Source: an uncultured Pseudoxanthomonas sp. (GTDB lineage Bacteria > Pseudomonadota > Gammaproteobacteria > Xanthomonadales > Xanthomonadaceae). From it: a stretch of DNA of 64,000 nt. This document shows, piece by piece, positions 44,156-52,973 of the stretch; within the stretch, counting starts at the first letter, position 1, and each line of letters begins with the position of its first letter. Where the stretch lies: assembly GCF_946886695.1 (NCBI RefSeq), contig NZ_CAMPJD010000014.1, positions 17,182 to 81,181 on the forward strand, in the 5' to 3' direction. The notes beneath the pieces are model-generated. The model was not told the origin of the DNA, did not search any database, and was given only the letters and a program-made list of their open reading frames with translations. The position numbers and the translations under genes were made by a program.

Positions 44156-45208
44156 ATGTCATCGACGACCGGCCTGCTGGCTTATTGCCGCCAGGGATTC
44201 GAACCCGAACTTGCTGCCGAACTGACCGAGCGCGCCGCGCTGGCCGGGTTCGCCGGCTATGCGCGCGCGCAGCGCAACGATGGCCATGTCGTGTTCGTCT
44301 GCGATGAAGCGCAGGCGCTGGACCGCGCGCTGCCCTGGCGCGACCTGATCTTCGCCCGGCAGAAGCTGCGGCTGCTCGCCGAACTGCGCGGCATCGACCC
44401 CAAGGACCGCATCACGCCGCTCCTCGCCGCCTTGGCGGGCAGCGGACGCTATGGCGACCTGTGGGTGGAGCATCCGGATTCGGACAGCGCGAAGCCGTTG
44501 GCCGGGCTGGCGCGCAGTTTCGGCAACGCGCTTCGCCCGGCGCTGCGCAAGGCCGGCTTCCTGAGCGAGAAGGACGATGTCCGCCTGCCGCGCCTGCATG
44601 TGGTGTTCGTGCAGGGCGACCACCTGTTCCTGTGCGTCGCCGATGCACGCGACAGCGCGCCATGGCCGCTCGGCATCCCGCGCCTGAAGCTGCTGCCCGA
44701 TGCGCCGTCGCGCTCTGCATTGAAGCTGGAAGAAGCCTTCCTCTCGCTGCTCGACGAACGCCAGCGCGAGGCGCTGCTGAGGCCCGGCATGACCGCCGTC
44801 GATCTCGGCGCCGCACCGGGCGGCTGGACTTGGGTACTCACGCGCCATCACCTGCGCGTGACCAGCGTCGACAACGGCCCGCTGCGCGAGCATGTGCTGG
44901 CGACCGGCCTGGTCGAGCACCTGCGCGCCGACGGCTTCCACTGGAAACCCTCGCAGCCGGTCGACTGGATGGTCTGCGACATGGTGGAGCAGCCGCGCCG
45001 CGTCGCCGAACGCATGGCGCAGTGGTTCCGCGAGGGGTGGTGCCGGCACGCGGTGTTCAACCTCAAGCTGCCGATGAAGAAACGCTGGGACGAGACCAGG
45101 CTGTGTCTGGACCTGTTCGCCGACCAGCCCGGCAGGTCGCTGGAGGTCCGCGCGCGCCAGCTCTACCACGACCGCGAAGAGATCACGGTGTTCGCCACGC
45201 CCGGCTGA
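44156..45208 (+). CDS. rlmM: 23S rRNA 2'-O-ribose methyltransferase RlmM
   Basis: A 350-residue enzyme methylating C2498 of 23S rRNA. It has an N-terminal THUMP-like part (LAYCRQGFEPELAAEL), a linker region with LPDAPSRSALKLEEAFLSLL, and a Rossmann-type domain with the SAM loop VDLGAAPGGWTWVL (about 216-229), the Asp in DWMVCDMVEQP and the catalytic Lys in FNLKLPMKKRWDE. All residues of the K-D-K-E type active site appear present. Length matches the family. Confidence 0.96.
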   Translation: MSSTTGLLAYCRQGFEPELAAELTERAALAGFAGYARAQRNDGHVVFVCDEAQALDRALPWRDLIFARQKLRLLAELRGIDPKDRITPLLAALAGSGRYGDLWVEHPDSDSAKPLAGLARSFGNALRPALRKAGFLSEKDDVRLPRLHVVFVQGDHLFLCVADARDSAPWPLGIPRLKLLPDAPSRSALKLEEAFLSLLDERQREALLRPGMTAVDLGAAPGGWTWVLTRHHLRVTSVDNGPLREHVLATGLVEHLRADGFHWKPSQPVDWMVCDMVEQPRRVAERMAQWFREGWCRHAVFNLKLPMKKRWDETRLCLDLFADQPGRSLEVRARQLYHDREEITVFATPG

Positions 45209-45248
45209 GCCGTGGAGAATGGCCTACACGCCACCCGAGGGGATACGG

Positions 45249-46184
45249 ATGACGTTGCACGGAATGAGGAAGCTGCTCGCACTCGGTTTGGCCGCAGGGC
45301 TGGCGGGCTGCACCCACACGGAAGAAGCCGCGCGCACCCCGCCGCAGGAAAGCTTGCACGTCGCGTACGACGTGGTCGGCGATGGCGTGTTCAGCGCGGG
45401 CATCGAGGGGCCTGCATCCGGTCCCGATGGCGCACTCTATGCGGTGGGTTTCGGCCGTGACGGCACCATCGGTCGGGTAACGTTCGATGCCGACGGCACC
45501 GGGCGCGTGGATCTGTTCATGACGTTGCCCGAGGGCAGCACCGGCAACGGCATCCGCTTCGATGCGGACGGCTTCATGTACGTGGCCGACTACACCGGCC
45601 ACCAGATCCTGCGCATCGATCCCCGCGATCGCACGATCGGCGTGTTCGCCACCTTGCCCGGCGCGCACCAGCCCAACGACATCGCGTTCGCGCCCAATGG
45701 CATGTTCTACGCCAGCGATCCCGACTGGCGCACCGGTACCGGCCAGCTGTGGCGGATCCTGCCCTACGGCAGGGCGGCCCTGCTGGAAACCGGCATGGGT
45801 ACCACCAACGGCGTGGAAGTCGGCCCCGAGGGCGATGTGCTGTACGTCAACGAAAGCGTGCAGCGACGCGTGTGGGCCTATGACCTCGACGGCAGCGGCG
45901 GGATATCCGGCAAACGCCTGCTGATCGCCTTTCCGGACCATGGCCTGGACGGCATGCGCACGGACGTTCGGGGCAACCTCTATATCGCCCGTTACGGGGC
46001 CGGCACGGTGGTGGTGGTCTCGCCACGGGGTGAGGTCCTGCGCGAGGTGAAGCTGAAGGGCCAGAAACCCACCAACGTCGCCTTCGGCGGACCGGATGGA
46101 CGCACGGTCTTCGTCACCCTTCAGGACCGGGGCGCCATCGAAGCGTTCCGCGCGGACTATCCGGGGCGCGAGACCGGCCTGTGA
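45249..46184 (+). CDS. SMP-30/gluconolactonase-like lipoprotein
   Basis: A 311-residue protein with a signal sequence and lipobox (LAGC, about Cys20), followed by a six-bladed beta-propeller of the SMP-30/gluconolaconase-like type, with repeated blocks such as GPASGPDGALYAVG, IRFDADGFMYVADYTGHQI, DIAFAPNGMFYASDPDW and NLYIARYGAGTVVV. Possible calcium/lactone-site residues occur in these loops. The start follows GAGGGG; an ATG five codons later is an alternative. The likely activity is lactone hydrolysis in the periplasm, substrate unknown. Confidence 0.88.
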   Translation: MTLHGMRKLLALGLAAGLAGCTHTEEAARTPPQESLHVAYDVVGDGVFSAGIEGPASGPDGALYAVGFGRDGTIGRVTFDADGTGRVDLFMTLPEGSTGNGIRFDADGFMYVADYTGHQILRIDPRDRTIGVFATLPGAHQPNDIAFAPNGMFYASDPDWRTGTGQLWRILPYGRAALLETGMGTTNGVEVGPEGDVLYVNESVQRRVWAYDLDGSGGISGKRLLIAFPDHGLDGMRTDVRGNLYIARYGAGTVVVVSPRGEVLREVKLKGQKPTNVAFGGPDGRTVFVTLQDRGAIEAFRADYPGRETGL

Positions 46185-46256
46185 CGGCGTGCCGCGGACG
46201 TCTCAGGCACTGACATCCCGGCGTGGCAAGATGCCTCTCTGACAAGGAGACCCGCG

Positions 46257-46979
46257 ATGCTGCCGATCGAACTCAAGGACCCCGCCGGCTTCGGCAACGA
46301 GTTCCTGCGCCTGACCCTGCTGCAGGGCTTCCAGTCGCTGACCAAGCGCGACCTGGAATTGCTGATCTTCGTGCTGCTGGAACGCGACGGCGCCATCGGC
46401 CGCGACGAATCCAATTTCACTGTGGCCGGCAAGCTGCGGGTGACGCCGACCAAGATCAAGGCGCTGCGTCGTGATGGTTATGCACGCTGGCGGGCACTGG
46501 TACCCGAGGAGCGCGATGCCGCCCTGCAACGCATCGTCGCGACGGCGTTGACCGAGACCAACCTGAAATCGGGTGCGAAGCATGTCAGCGAACGCAGCCG
46601 CAAGGAAGGCTTCCTCGCCATCCGCATCGAGCATCCCGACGACCATCAGCAGTTCGAACAGGCCATCCTCGACGTGGGCGCGCTGCCCGTGTACGAGCGC
46701 AACCGCGACGTGGTGGCGGTGCGCTTCGATACGCTGCTCGCCATCGCGGAGCGATGGGGCTATCTGCAACCTGATCCCGCTGCCGTGACGGCCGAACTGA
46801 AAAGGCTGGTACCCACGGCCGAAGAGGTGGCCGATCTGCTGAAGAAGGACGTCACCAAACTGCGCTGGCAGGATGCGCGCAACGCGCTCAACAGCCTCGG
46901 CGCCAAGGCCGTTGCCAGCACCGCCGAGGGCGGATTGAAGGGCGTGCTGAAGATCGTCTTCCCCTTCATCCCCGGCTGA
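46257..46979 (+). CDS. Protein of unknown function
   Basis: A 240-residue soluble protein with no signal peptide. AAGGAGA precedes the ATG. The N-terminal third looks like a winged-helix-type arrangement (QSLTKRDLELLIFVLLERDGAI, then KLRVTPTKIKALRRDGYARW), the middle is mixed alpha/beta (VVAVRFDTLLAIAERWG), and the C-terminus ends in a hydrophobic GGLKGVLKIVFPFIPG. A DNA-binding or toxin/defence role is conceivable, but nothing in the sequence proves it. It is flanked by unrelated genes and converges with the oxidoreductase gene. Confidence 0.7.
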   Translation: MLPIELKDPAGFGNEFLRLTLLQGFQSLTKRDLELLIFVLLERDGAIGRDESNFTVAGKLRVTPTKIKALRRDGYARWRALVPEERDAALQRIVATALTETNLKSGAKHVSERSRKEGFLAIRIEHPDDHQQFEQAILDVGALPVYERNRDVVAVRFDTLLAIAERWGYLQPDPAAVTAELKRLVPTAEEVADLLKKDVTKLRWQDARNALNSLGAKAVASTAEGGLKGVLKIVFPFIPG

Positions 46980-46985
46980 CGGATT

Positions 46986-48110
46986 TCAGGCCGCCACAAT
47001 CTCCACGCGCATACCCCCAGCGCGTGCCGACGCGAAGATCGCATCCAGCGCCACCATGTCCCGCAACCCCTCTTCGCCCGGCACGCGCGGCGGCGTGCGC
47101 TGCAGGATGGCCAGCGCGTCGGCGTCCATCTGCCTCGCCTGCTGCGCGGGCGTCGCGCCGATCACGGCGTCGAACCGACGCCCGTCGCTGGCTTCGCCGC
47201 GAACGCCTTCGTAGGCCTGGAACGGCGACAGTTCGTACCATCCGTCCACGCAGTCGGCGTGCAGCAGGTTCATGTTGCGACCGAAGCTGGTCGCGCAGTC
47301 GGCCACGACGCCATCGGGGAATTCAAGCAGGAAGTGCATCGACTCGTCGACGCCGCGGAAGATGTCGGCGCGTTCCACATGCGGCGTCGCCGTCACCGCG
47401 ATGGGCTCGGTACCGGCGGTATAGCGTGCGGCATTCAATGCGTACACGCCCATGTCGTACATCGCGCCGCCGCCACGCACGGGATCCAGCCGCCAGTTGT
47501 CGCCGCTCGCGCCGTCGAATCCGCGAAACCCGGCTTCCGCGCGGATCCGCTGCAGGCGCCCGAACGGATGCGACCGGGCCAATGCCATGACCGCCTGCGT
47601 ATTGGGTTCGTGCTGCATGCGGTAGCCAATGGTCAGCTGCACGCGATGGCGCCGGCAGGCCTCGATCATCGCGCGCGCCTCTGCCGCATCCATCGCCATC
47701 GGCTTTTCGCACCACACGTGCTTGCCCGCCGCCGCCGCGCGCAGGGTGAACGGCTTGTGCAGGTGGTTCGGCAGGACGATGTACACGACATCGATGGCGG
47801 GGTTGTCGGCGATGCGGTCGAAGCCCGCGTAGTCGTAGACGTTGCGGTCGGGAATGCGGTGACGACGCTGCCATTCCTCCGCCTTGGCCGGCGTACCGGT
47901 GACGATGCCGGCCAACCGGCAGTGCTTCGTCATCTGCAGCGCAGGTGCGAGCAGGTCGCGGCTGTAGTAACCCAGGCCGACCAGGGCGACGCCGAGCGGG
48001 CGTCGATCCTTCGCCCGCGCGGCAGGCAACATGCCGACCAGGCCGGCGGCGCCAAGCCCGCCCAGCACACGGCGGCGTGAAGGGTCATGGGGGGGATGCG
48101 CAGGATTCAT
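46986..48110 (-). CDS. Tat-exported Gfo/Idh/MocA family oxidoreductase
   Basis: A 374-residue protein with a twin-arginine signal (PSRRRVLGGLGAAGLVG, about 10-26) and a Rossmann domain (LGVALVGLGYYSRDLLAP). The family lysine is in CEKPMA of HVWCEKPMAMDAAEA. The C-terminal alpha/beta domain carries GGGAMYDMGVYALNAARY. It resembles glucose-fructose oxidoreductase, an exported enzyme with tightly bound NADP that oxidises and reduces sugars in one site. The substrate here is inferred only from family. Confidence 0.92.
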   Translation of the reverse strand: MNPAHPPHDPSRRRVLGGLGAAGLVGMLPAARAKDRRPLGVALVGLGYYSRDLLAPALQMTKHCRLAGIVTGTPAKAEEWQRRHRIPDRNVYDYAGFDRIADNPAIDVVYIVLPNHLHKPFTLRAAAAGKHVWCEKPMAMDAAEARAMIEACRRHRVQLTIGYRMQHEPNTQAVMALARSHPFGRLQRIRAEAGFRGFDGASGDNWRLDPVRGGGAMYDMGVYALNAARYTAGTEPIAVTATPHVERADIFRGVDESMHFLLEFPDGVVADCATSFGRNMNLLHADCVDGWYELSPFQAYEGVRGEASDGRRFDAVIGATPAQQARQMDADALAILQRTPPRVPGEEGLRDMVALDAIFASARAGGMRVEIVAA

Positions 48111-48165
48111 CGCGGATACTCCGGCCGGGAACGGCGAGGCTACCGCATGCGCTGCATGGCCGTCG

Positions 48166-49353
48166 TCAGCGCGCGCGCTGTCCCGCTGCGTGCCGCCAGA
48201 GGAAATCCACCAGCGGCGGCACCCTGCCCGCGACGCCCAACAAAGGCCCGCGCACCAGGGTCAGGTGCATCTCATCGTTCGAGAACACCTTGTTGATGCC
48301 GTCGAAGGCATGGGCGGCGGTGGCGTTCTCGCTGCGACGCTGCCGTGCCCATCGTTCCAGCCGGTGGGGCGCCGACCAGTCCGCATGCCGGGCCAACGCG
48401 TCACGGATACCTTCGCGCAAGGCGGCGACGTCACGCAGGCCCAGGTTGACGCCCTGCCCGGCCAGGGGATGCACCACGTGCGCTGCGTCGCCGGCAACGA
48501 TCACGCGGCCGGCGACATAGTCCTTCGCCAGTTGCCGCCGCAGCGGGAAGGCCGCCCGCGCGGACGCCACCGCCACCTCGCCGAGTTGCCCGCCCATCGC
48601 CAGCGTGAGTTCATGGCCGAACGCCGCGTCGTCGAGCGCCAGCACGCGCACGGCTTCGGCGTCGGGGAGCGTCCAGACGATCGAGCTGCGGCCGTCGGTG
48701 AAGGGCAGGAAAGCCAGGGGGCCGGTCGGCAGGAATCGTTGCCACGCCGTGTCCTCGTGCGGCCGCTGCGTCCGCACGAAGGCCACGACGCCGCGTTGCG
48801 CGTAATCGTGCGAGGTGACGTCCAGGCCCGCGAGCCGGCGCAGTGTGGAGTCGGCGCCATCGGCGGCGACCGCAAGCCTGGCGTCGACGCGCGCGCCGTC
48901 GTCCAGCATCAACGTCACGCCCGCTTCGTCCTGCTCCATCGTATCCACGCGGGTGGGACAGCACACCTGCACGCCCGCCGCCGGCAGGGCCGCCCACAAC
49001 CGGTCCACCAGCAACGTGTTCTCGACAATCCAGCCCAGTTGCGAACGCCCCAGGGCATCGGCATCGAACTGCAGTTCACCGCCTCCGGCGGCATCCCACA
49101 CCCGCATGCACCGGTAGGGCTGCGCGCGCGCATCGCGCACCGCGCGCCATGCGCCGGCCTCATCCAGCAGCGCCGCATTGTCGGGCGCGAACGCGTACAC
49201 ACGCAGGTCCGGCTGATCCTGCGACCAGCGTGGAGGCTCGCGGCCCTCGACCAGCGTCACCTGCAATCCTTCGCGCGCCAGCACCAGGGCGCATGCCGCA
49301 CCCACCACGCCGCCACCGACAACGGCCACATCGATCTGTCCGCGACGTTTCAT
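48166..49353 (-). CDS. UbiH/UbiI-family FAD-dependent hydroxylase (second of two)
   Basis: A 395-residue class A flavin monooxygenase: VAVVGGGVVGAACALVLAREG (about 7-27, in parts) binds FAD, the middle has RLAVAADGADSTLRRLAG (DG motif), and GRVIVAGDAAHVVHPLAGQGVNLGLRDVAAL in blocks is the second FAD motif. The family hydroxylates the ubiquinone ring at C5, C1 or C6 depending on the member. The start at 49353 overlaps the upstream UbiH stop (ATGA), so they form an operon. Which position it acts on cannot be told from the sequence. Confidence 0.9.
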   Translation of the reverse strand: MKRRGQIDVAVVGGGVVGAACALVLAREGLQVTLVEGREPPRWSQDQPDLRVYAFAPDNAALLDEAGAWRAVRDARAQPYRCMRVWDAAGGGELQFDADALGRSQLGWIVENTLLVDRLWAALPAAGVQVCCPTRVDTMEQDEAGVTLMLDDGARVDARLAVAADGADSTLRRLAGLDVTSHDYAQRGVVAFVRTQRPHEDTAWQRFLPTGPLAFLPFTDGRSSIVWTLPDAEAVRVLALDDAAFGHELTLAMGGQLGEVAVASARAAFPLRRQLAKDYVAGRVIVAGDAAHVVHPLAGQGVNLGLRDVAALREGIRDALARHADWSAPHRLERWARQRRSENATAAHAFDGINKVFSNDEMHLTLVRGPLLGVAGRVPPLVDFLWRHAAGQRAR

Positions 49354-50558
49354 GCGGTCTCCCCGCGACACAACGCCGGCACATCCCCGCGGAATCCCAT
49401 GGCGCCTCCCACCAGGAACGACTGCAGCGAAGCGTGCGCATCCACCGCCACCAGGCCCAGGCTGCGTAGCGGCTTCAGCAGAGGCGACGGGTTGGCGGTC
49501 AGCCGCGCCAGCCCATCGGAGAACGCCAGCGTGCGTTCGCGGTCTTCATGCCGGCGTCCCGCATAGGCCGCGAGGCTGCCCGCATCACCGGGATCGTCGC
49601 TGCGTGCGATTTCTTCCGCCAGCGTCAGCGCATCCCGCAGGCCCAGATTGAAGCCCTGCGCGCCGATCGGATGGATCGTCTGCGCGGCATTGCCCAGTAC
49701 CACTGCCCGCTCGGCGACCAGGCGCTGCGCAACGACACGCACAATGGGGTATCCACTGCGCTCTCCGCTGCCGATCAGCCGGCCGATGCGCCAGCCTGCC
49801 TCGCGCTGCAGGCGCGCAAGCCACGCAGCCTCGCCTAGCGCCGCAACGGCGTCGGCGTCCGCGCGTGCCACGCCGTGCACCACGCCCCAGTGGCGATCGC
49901 CACGTGGCAGCAATGCCGTGGGACCGGCATCACCGAAACGCTCGTATGCCGTGCCATCCGGCGCACGCGTGGCACGCACCCGGGCGACGAACAGGGTCTG
50001 CAGGTAGTCGTGTTCGTCCACTCCGATGCCGAGCGCATCGCGTACGGCGCTGCGCGTGCCATCGGCAGCCACCACCAGCCGCGCGCGCAGTTCGCGCCCG
50101 CCGCATGCATCGGCGATGCGCAGGACGCGGCTTCCCGCATCGCCCGGCGCGAACCCGACAAAGCGCGCCGGCCGATACCGTGTCAGCCGCGCCAGTTGGT
50201 CGAGCCGCGCCTCCAGCGCCTCGCCGAAATCACGCGCCACGACCACCTGCCCGAAAGCCTCGCGACCATAATCCCCGGCTTCGAGTTGCACGCGACCGAA
50301 ATCGCCCTGCCGGCTGATGTGGATGCGGCGGATCGGGCCGGTCGGCGCACGCAACTGTTGCATCACCCCCAGCACGGTCAACGCATTGACGGTGGCCGCC
50401 GCGAAGCTCAGGTTGCGCTGGTCGAACACCGCAGGCATCTGGCCCGCAGGCGTCGCTTCGACCAGACCCACGTCCAGTCCCTGCCGGTCCAGGGCGATGG
50501 CCAAGCTTGCACCGACCAGCCCGCCACCCACGATCACCACGTCATGCCGTTCTGTCAT
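49350..50558 (-). CDS. ubiH: 2-octaprenyl-6-methoxyphenyl hydroxylase (UbiH-like)
   Basis: A 402-residue FAD monooxygenase of the UbiH family: DVVIVGGGLVGASLAIALDRQG (about 6-27, in parts), ARLVVAADGTRSAVRDALGI (DG motif), and ERAVVLGNAAQTIHPIGAQGFNLGLRDAL in blocks. In UbiH the motif GNAAQTLHPIAGQGFNLG is diagnostic, and GNAAQTIHPIGAQGFNLG here matches closely. It works in the late hydroxylations of ubiquinone synthesis in the membrane-bound Ubi complex. I chose the ATG at 50558. The next gene overlaps its stop. Confidence 0.92.
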   Translation of the reverse strand: MTERHDVVIVGGGLVGASLAIALDRQGLDVGLVEATPAGQMPAVFDQRNLSFAAATVNALTVLGVMQQLRAPTGPIRRIHISRQGDFGRVQLEAGDYGREAFGQVVVARDFGEALEARLDQLARLTRYRPARFVGFAPGDAGSRVLRIADACGGRELRARLVVAADGTRSAVRDALGIGVDEHDYLQTLFVARVRATRAPDGTAYERFGDAGPTALLPRGDRHWGVVHGVARADADAVAALGEAAWLARLQREAGWRIGRLIGSGERSGYPIVRVVAQRLVAERAVVLGNAAQTIHPIGAQGFNLGLRDALTLAEEIARSDDPGDAGSLAAYAGRRHEDRERTLAFSDGLARLTANPSPLLKPLRSLGLVAVDAHASLQSFLVGGAMGFRGDVPALCRGETA

Positions 50559-50655
50559 GCGGCCATGATACCGCCCCGGTCTCCAGGCCCCGTCCTGCGG
50601 CCTGCCGGACGCAGGCTCCGGTAGAATGCGGGGCTGAGTCTCCGGAACCCTGCCG

Positions 50656-51258
50656 ATGAACACCACTTTCCAACGCGCCCTCGTGCTGACGCTGGTCGCC
50701 GCCCTGCTGGTCCTCACCCGCCTGCACCTGCCCACCACGTTCGGCCACATCGGCCCGTTGCCCGATGCCAGCTGGGCCGCCTTCTTCATCGGCGGTTACT
50801 ACCTGCGCACCTGGTCGCGCTGGGCGTTCCCGTTGTTCATGGCGGCAGCGGTCGCGGTGGACTACATCGTCATCAGCGGCCAGGGCATCAACTTCTGGAC
50901 GCACTACTGCGTCTCGCCGGCGTACTGGTTCCTGCTGCCGGCCTACGGCGCGCTGTGGCTGGGTGGCACGCTGCTGCGCCGCTACCAGACCGAGAGCCAT
51001 GGCCGCACGCTGGCGCTGCTGGTCGGCAGCCTGCTGGCCTCGGTCACCGTCTGCCACCTGCTGAGCCAGGGCAGCTTCTACTGGCTGAGCCCGGTCGTCA
51101 GCGAACCGACGCTGGCCGGCTGGTCGAAGAACTTCAGCGACTGGTACCTGCCGTACCTGCGCGTGGCCGCGATCTACGTGGGCCTGGCCGTCATCGTGCA
51201 CGTGGTGGTCGAGCAGGTCGTCCGCCTGGCTCGGCCTCACGGCCGTACCGCCGACTGA
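50656..51258 (+). CDS. Putative BtuM-like solitary cobalamin transporter (ECF S-component type)
   Basis: A 200-residue membrane protein with about six hydrophobic segments. A single cysteine (Cys85) lies at the start of a helix in FWTHYCVSPAYWF, close to the position of the cobalamin-binding Cys80 known from Thiobacillus BtuM. It sits 17 bases upstream of a PduO-type cobalamin adenosyltransferase gene on the same strand, the context described for BtuM. No energising ECF ATPase genes are in the window. The B12 role is inferred from size, cysteine and context, not a confirmed family match. I see no B12 riboswitch box upstream. Confidence 0.6.
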   Translation: MNTTFQRALVLTLVAALLVLTRLHLPTTFGHIGPLPDASWAAFFIGGYYLRTWSRWAFPLFMAAAVAVDYIVISGQGINFWTHYCVSPAYWFLLPAYGALWLGGTLLRRYQTESHGRTLALLVGSLLASVTVCHLLSQGSFYWLSPVVSEPTLAGWSKNFSDWYLPYLRVAAIYVGLAVIVHVVVEQVVRLARPHGRTAD

Positions 51259-51274
51259 CCGACCCGGCTTCGCG

Positions 51275-51832
51275 ATGGGCAACCGGCTCTCGAAGATCTA
51301 CACCCGCACCGGTGACGACGGCAGCACCGGCCTCGGCGACGGCACGCGCGTAGGCAAGGACTGCGCGCGCGTCACCGCCTACGGCACGGTGGACGAAGCC
51401 AATTCGGCCATCGGCGTGCTGCTGGCCGTCACCAGCGTGGCCGACGACATCCGCGCGCTGCTGACCACGGTGCAGCACCAGCTGTTCGACCTGGGCGGCG
51501 AGCTGTGCATCCCCGGACATGCCGCGATCACCGGCGACGACGTGGATGCACTGGAACGGCAGTTGGACCACTACAACGACGACCTGCCGCCACTGAAGGA
51601 TTTCATCCTGCCTGCCGGCGGCGAGGCCGCGTCGCGCTGCCACCTGGCCCGCACCATCGTGCGCCGCGCCGAACGCGAGACCGTGACCTTGGCCCGCCAC
51701 GACGCGGTGCGGCCGGAAGCGATCCGTTACCTCAACCGGCTTTCGGACCTGCTGTTCGTGCTGGCCCGCGTGCTCGCGCGCGCCGACGGCCAGGGCGAAG
51801 TGCTGTGGAACCACGAACGACGCCATTCCTGA
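51275..51832 (+). CDS. Cob(I)alamin adenosyltransferase, PduO type
   Basis: A 185-residue enzyme that transfers the adenosyl group of ATP to cob(I)alamin. The ATP-binding N-terminal motif is KIYTRTGDDGSTGLGDG (7-23), followed by YGTVDEANSAIG, and the C-terminal helices carry RTIVRRAERETVTLA and LNRLSDLLFVLAR, the known helix bundle residues. It is cytoplasmic. It follows the putative BtuM-like transporter by 17 bases, suggesting an uptake-plus-activation operon. Confidence 0.93.
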   Translation: MGNRLSKIYTRTGDDGSTGLGDGTRVGKDCARVTAYGTVDEANSAIGVLLAVTSVADDIRALLTTVQHQLFDLGGELCIPGHAAITGDDVDALERQLDHYNDDLPPLKDFILPAGGEAASRCHLARTIVRRAERETVTLARHDAVRPEAIRYLNRLSDLLFVLARVLARADGQGEVLWNHERRHS

Positions 51833-51947
51833 GCTCGCGTCTTCCCCCAAGGTCGGATGCCGGCGTACCCGGCCCCGCGCTTAGAATGGCGCCGGACTTC
51901 CATTGCGGAGAGGCGGATCCCGCCCCGTCGAGGGCAACGCCGGCACC

Positions 51948-52856
51948 TTGATCATCTTCACCCACCCCGCCTGCCTGCTGCACGATCCCGGCCCCGACCA
52001 TCCGGAGCGGCCAGCGCGGCTGGAAGTGGTACTCGAGGCGCTCCGGCTGCACCACGGCGACGCTGATTGGCGCGAGGCCCCGATGGTCAAGCTGGGCGAC
52101 CTGCGCCGAGTGCACGACGAGGCGCTCGTGCGCGAAGTGCTTGAAGCGGATGTGTCCGGCTACCGCATGCTCGATCCGGATACGGTGATGTGCCCGGCCT
52201 CCCGTGCCGCCGCCCTGCGTGCCGCCGGTGCCGGTGTGGCAGCGGTGGATGCCGTGATGAATGGCGAGGACCTGACCGTCTTCTGCGCAGTACGCCCCCC
52301 CGGCCACCACGCGACCAGCGGTGCCGCCATGGGCTTTTGCCTGTTCAACAACATTGCCGTGGCGGCCGCGTATGCCTGCGACAAGCACGGGCTGGAGCGC
52401 GTGGCGGTCGTCGACTTCGATGTGCACCACGGCAACGGCACCCAGGCGATCTTCTACGACGACCCGCGGGTGGCCTACTTCAGCAGCCACGAATCGGGCA
52501 TCTACCCGCACAGCGGCGCACCCTACGAGCGCGGGGTGGGCAACGTGTTCAACGCGTTGCTGCCACCGGGGAGTGGCGGTTTCCGTTTCCAGAACACCTG
52601 GGCGGACGAACTTCTGCCTGCGCTGGACGACTTCAAACCCCAATTGCTGCTGGTCTCGGCCGGTTTCGACGCGCACATGCGCGATCCGCTGGCGGACCTG
52701 ATGCTGGAGACCGAAGACTTCGGATGGCTGACCCGGCAGTTGCGCGCTCTGGCACAGCGCCATGCCGGAGGGCGGATCGTCTCGATGCTCGAGGGCGGCT
52801 ACGACCTGGATGCCCTTCGCGAGTGTGCCGTGGTCCACCTGGACGCGCTGCGCTGA
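51948..52856 (+). CDS. Histone-deacetylase-family amidohydrolase
   Basis: A 302-residue protein of the bacterial HDAC/AcuC/acetylpolyamine amidohydrolase superfamily. The blocks RPPGHHATSGAAMGFCLFNN (catalytic His-His pair), VAVVDFDVHHGNGTQAIFY (zinc Asp and His), HESGIYPHSG, LLVSAGFDAHMRDPL and LEGGYDL are all present. It deacetylates lysine or polyamine-like substrates via zinc. The start is uncertain: TTG at 51948 places the family start (IIFTHPACLLHDPG) correctly, while a TTG at 51903 would add 15 residues. TAGAAT at 51882-51887 may be the -10 box. Confidence 0.9.
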   Translation: MIIFTHPACLLHDPGPDHPERPARLEVVLEALRLHHGDADWREAPMVKLGDLRRVHDEALVREVLEADVSGYRMLDPDTVMCPASRAAALRAAGAGVAAVDAVMNGEDLTVFCAVRPPGHHATSGAAMGFCLFNNIAVAAAYACDKHGLERVAVVDFDVHHGNGTQAIFYDDPRVAYFSSHESGIYPHSGAPYERGVGNVFNALLPPGSGGFRFQNTWADELLPALDDFKPQLLLVSAGFDAHMRDPLADLMLETEDFGWLTRQLRALAQRHAGGRIVSMLEGGYDLDALRECAVVHLDALR

Positions 52857-52973
52857 GGCCCCAGGCCTGTCGCTGAACCCCGCCCGACATCGGCCGAAGG
52901 CCTTCATTGCCCGCATGCATGGGATGGGGCAAGCTAACGACCGTTTTTCGTTCGACAGCGAGCCCAGCACCGC

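Noticed and set aside
50559..50655. Cobalamin riboswitch upstream of the B12 gene pair
   Set aside because: The gap is under 100 bases and has no B12-box-like GCCACTG sequence.
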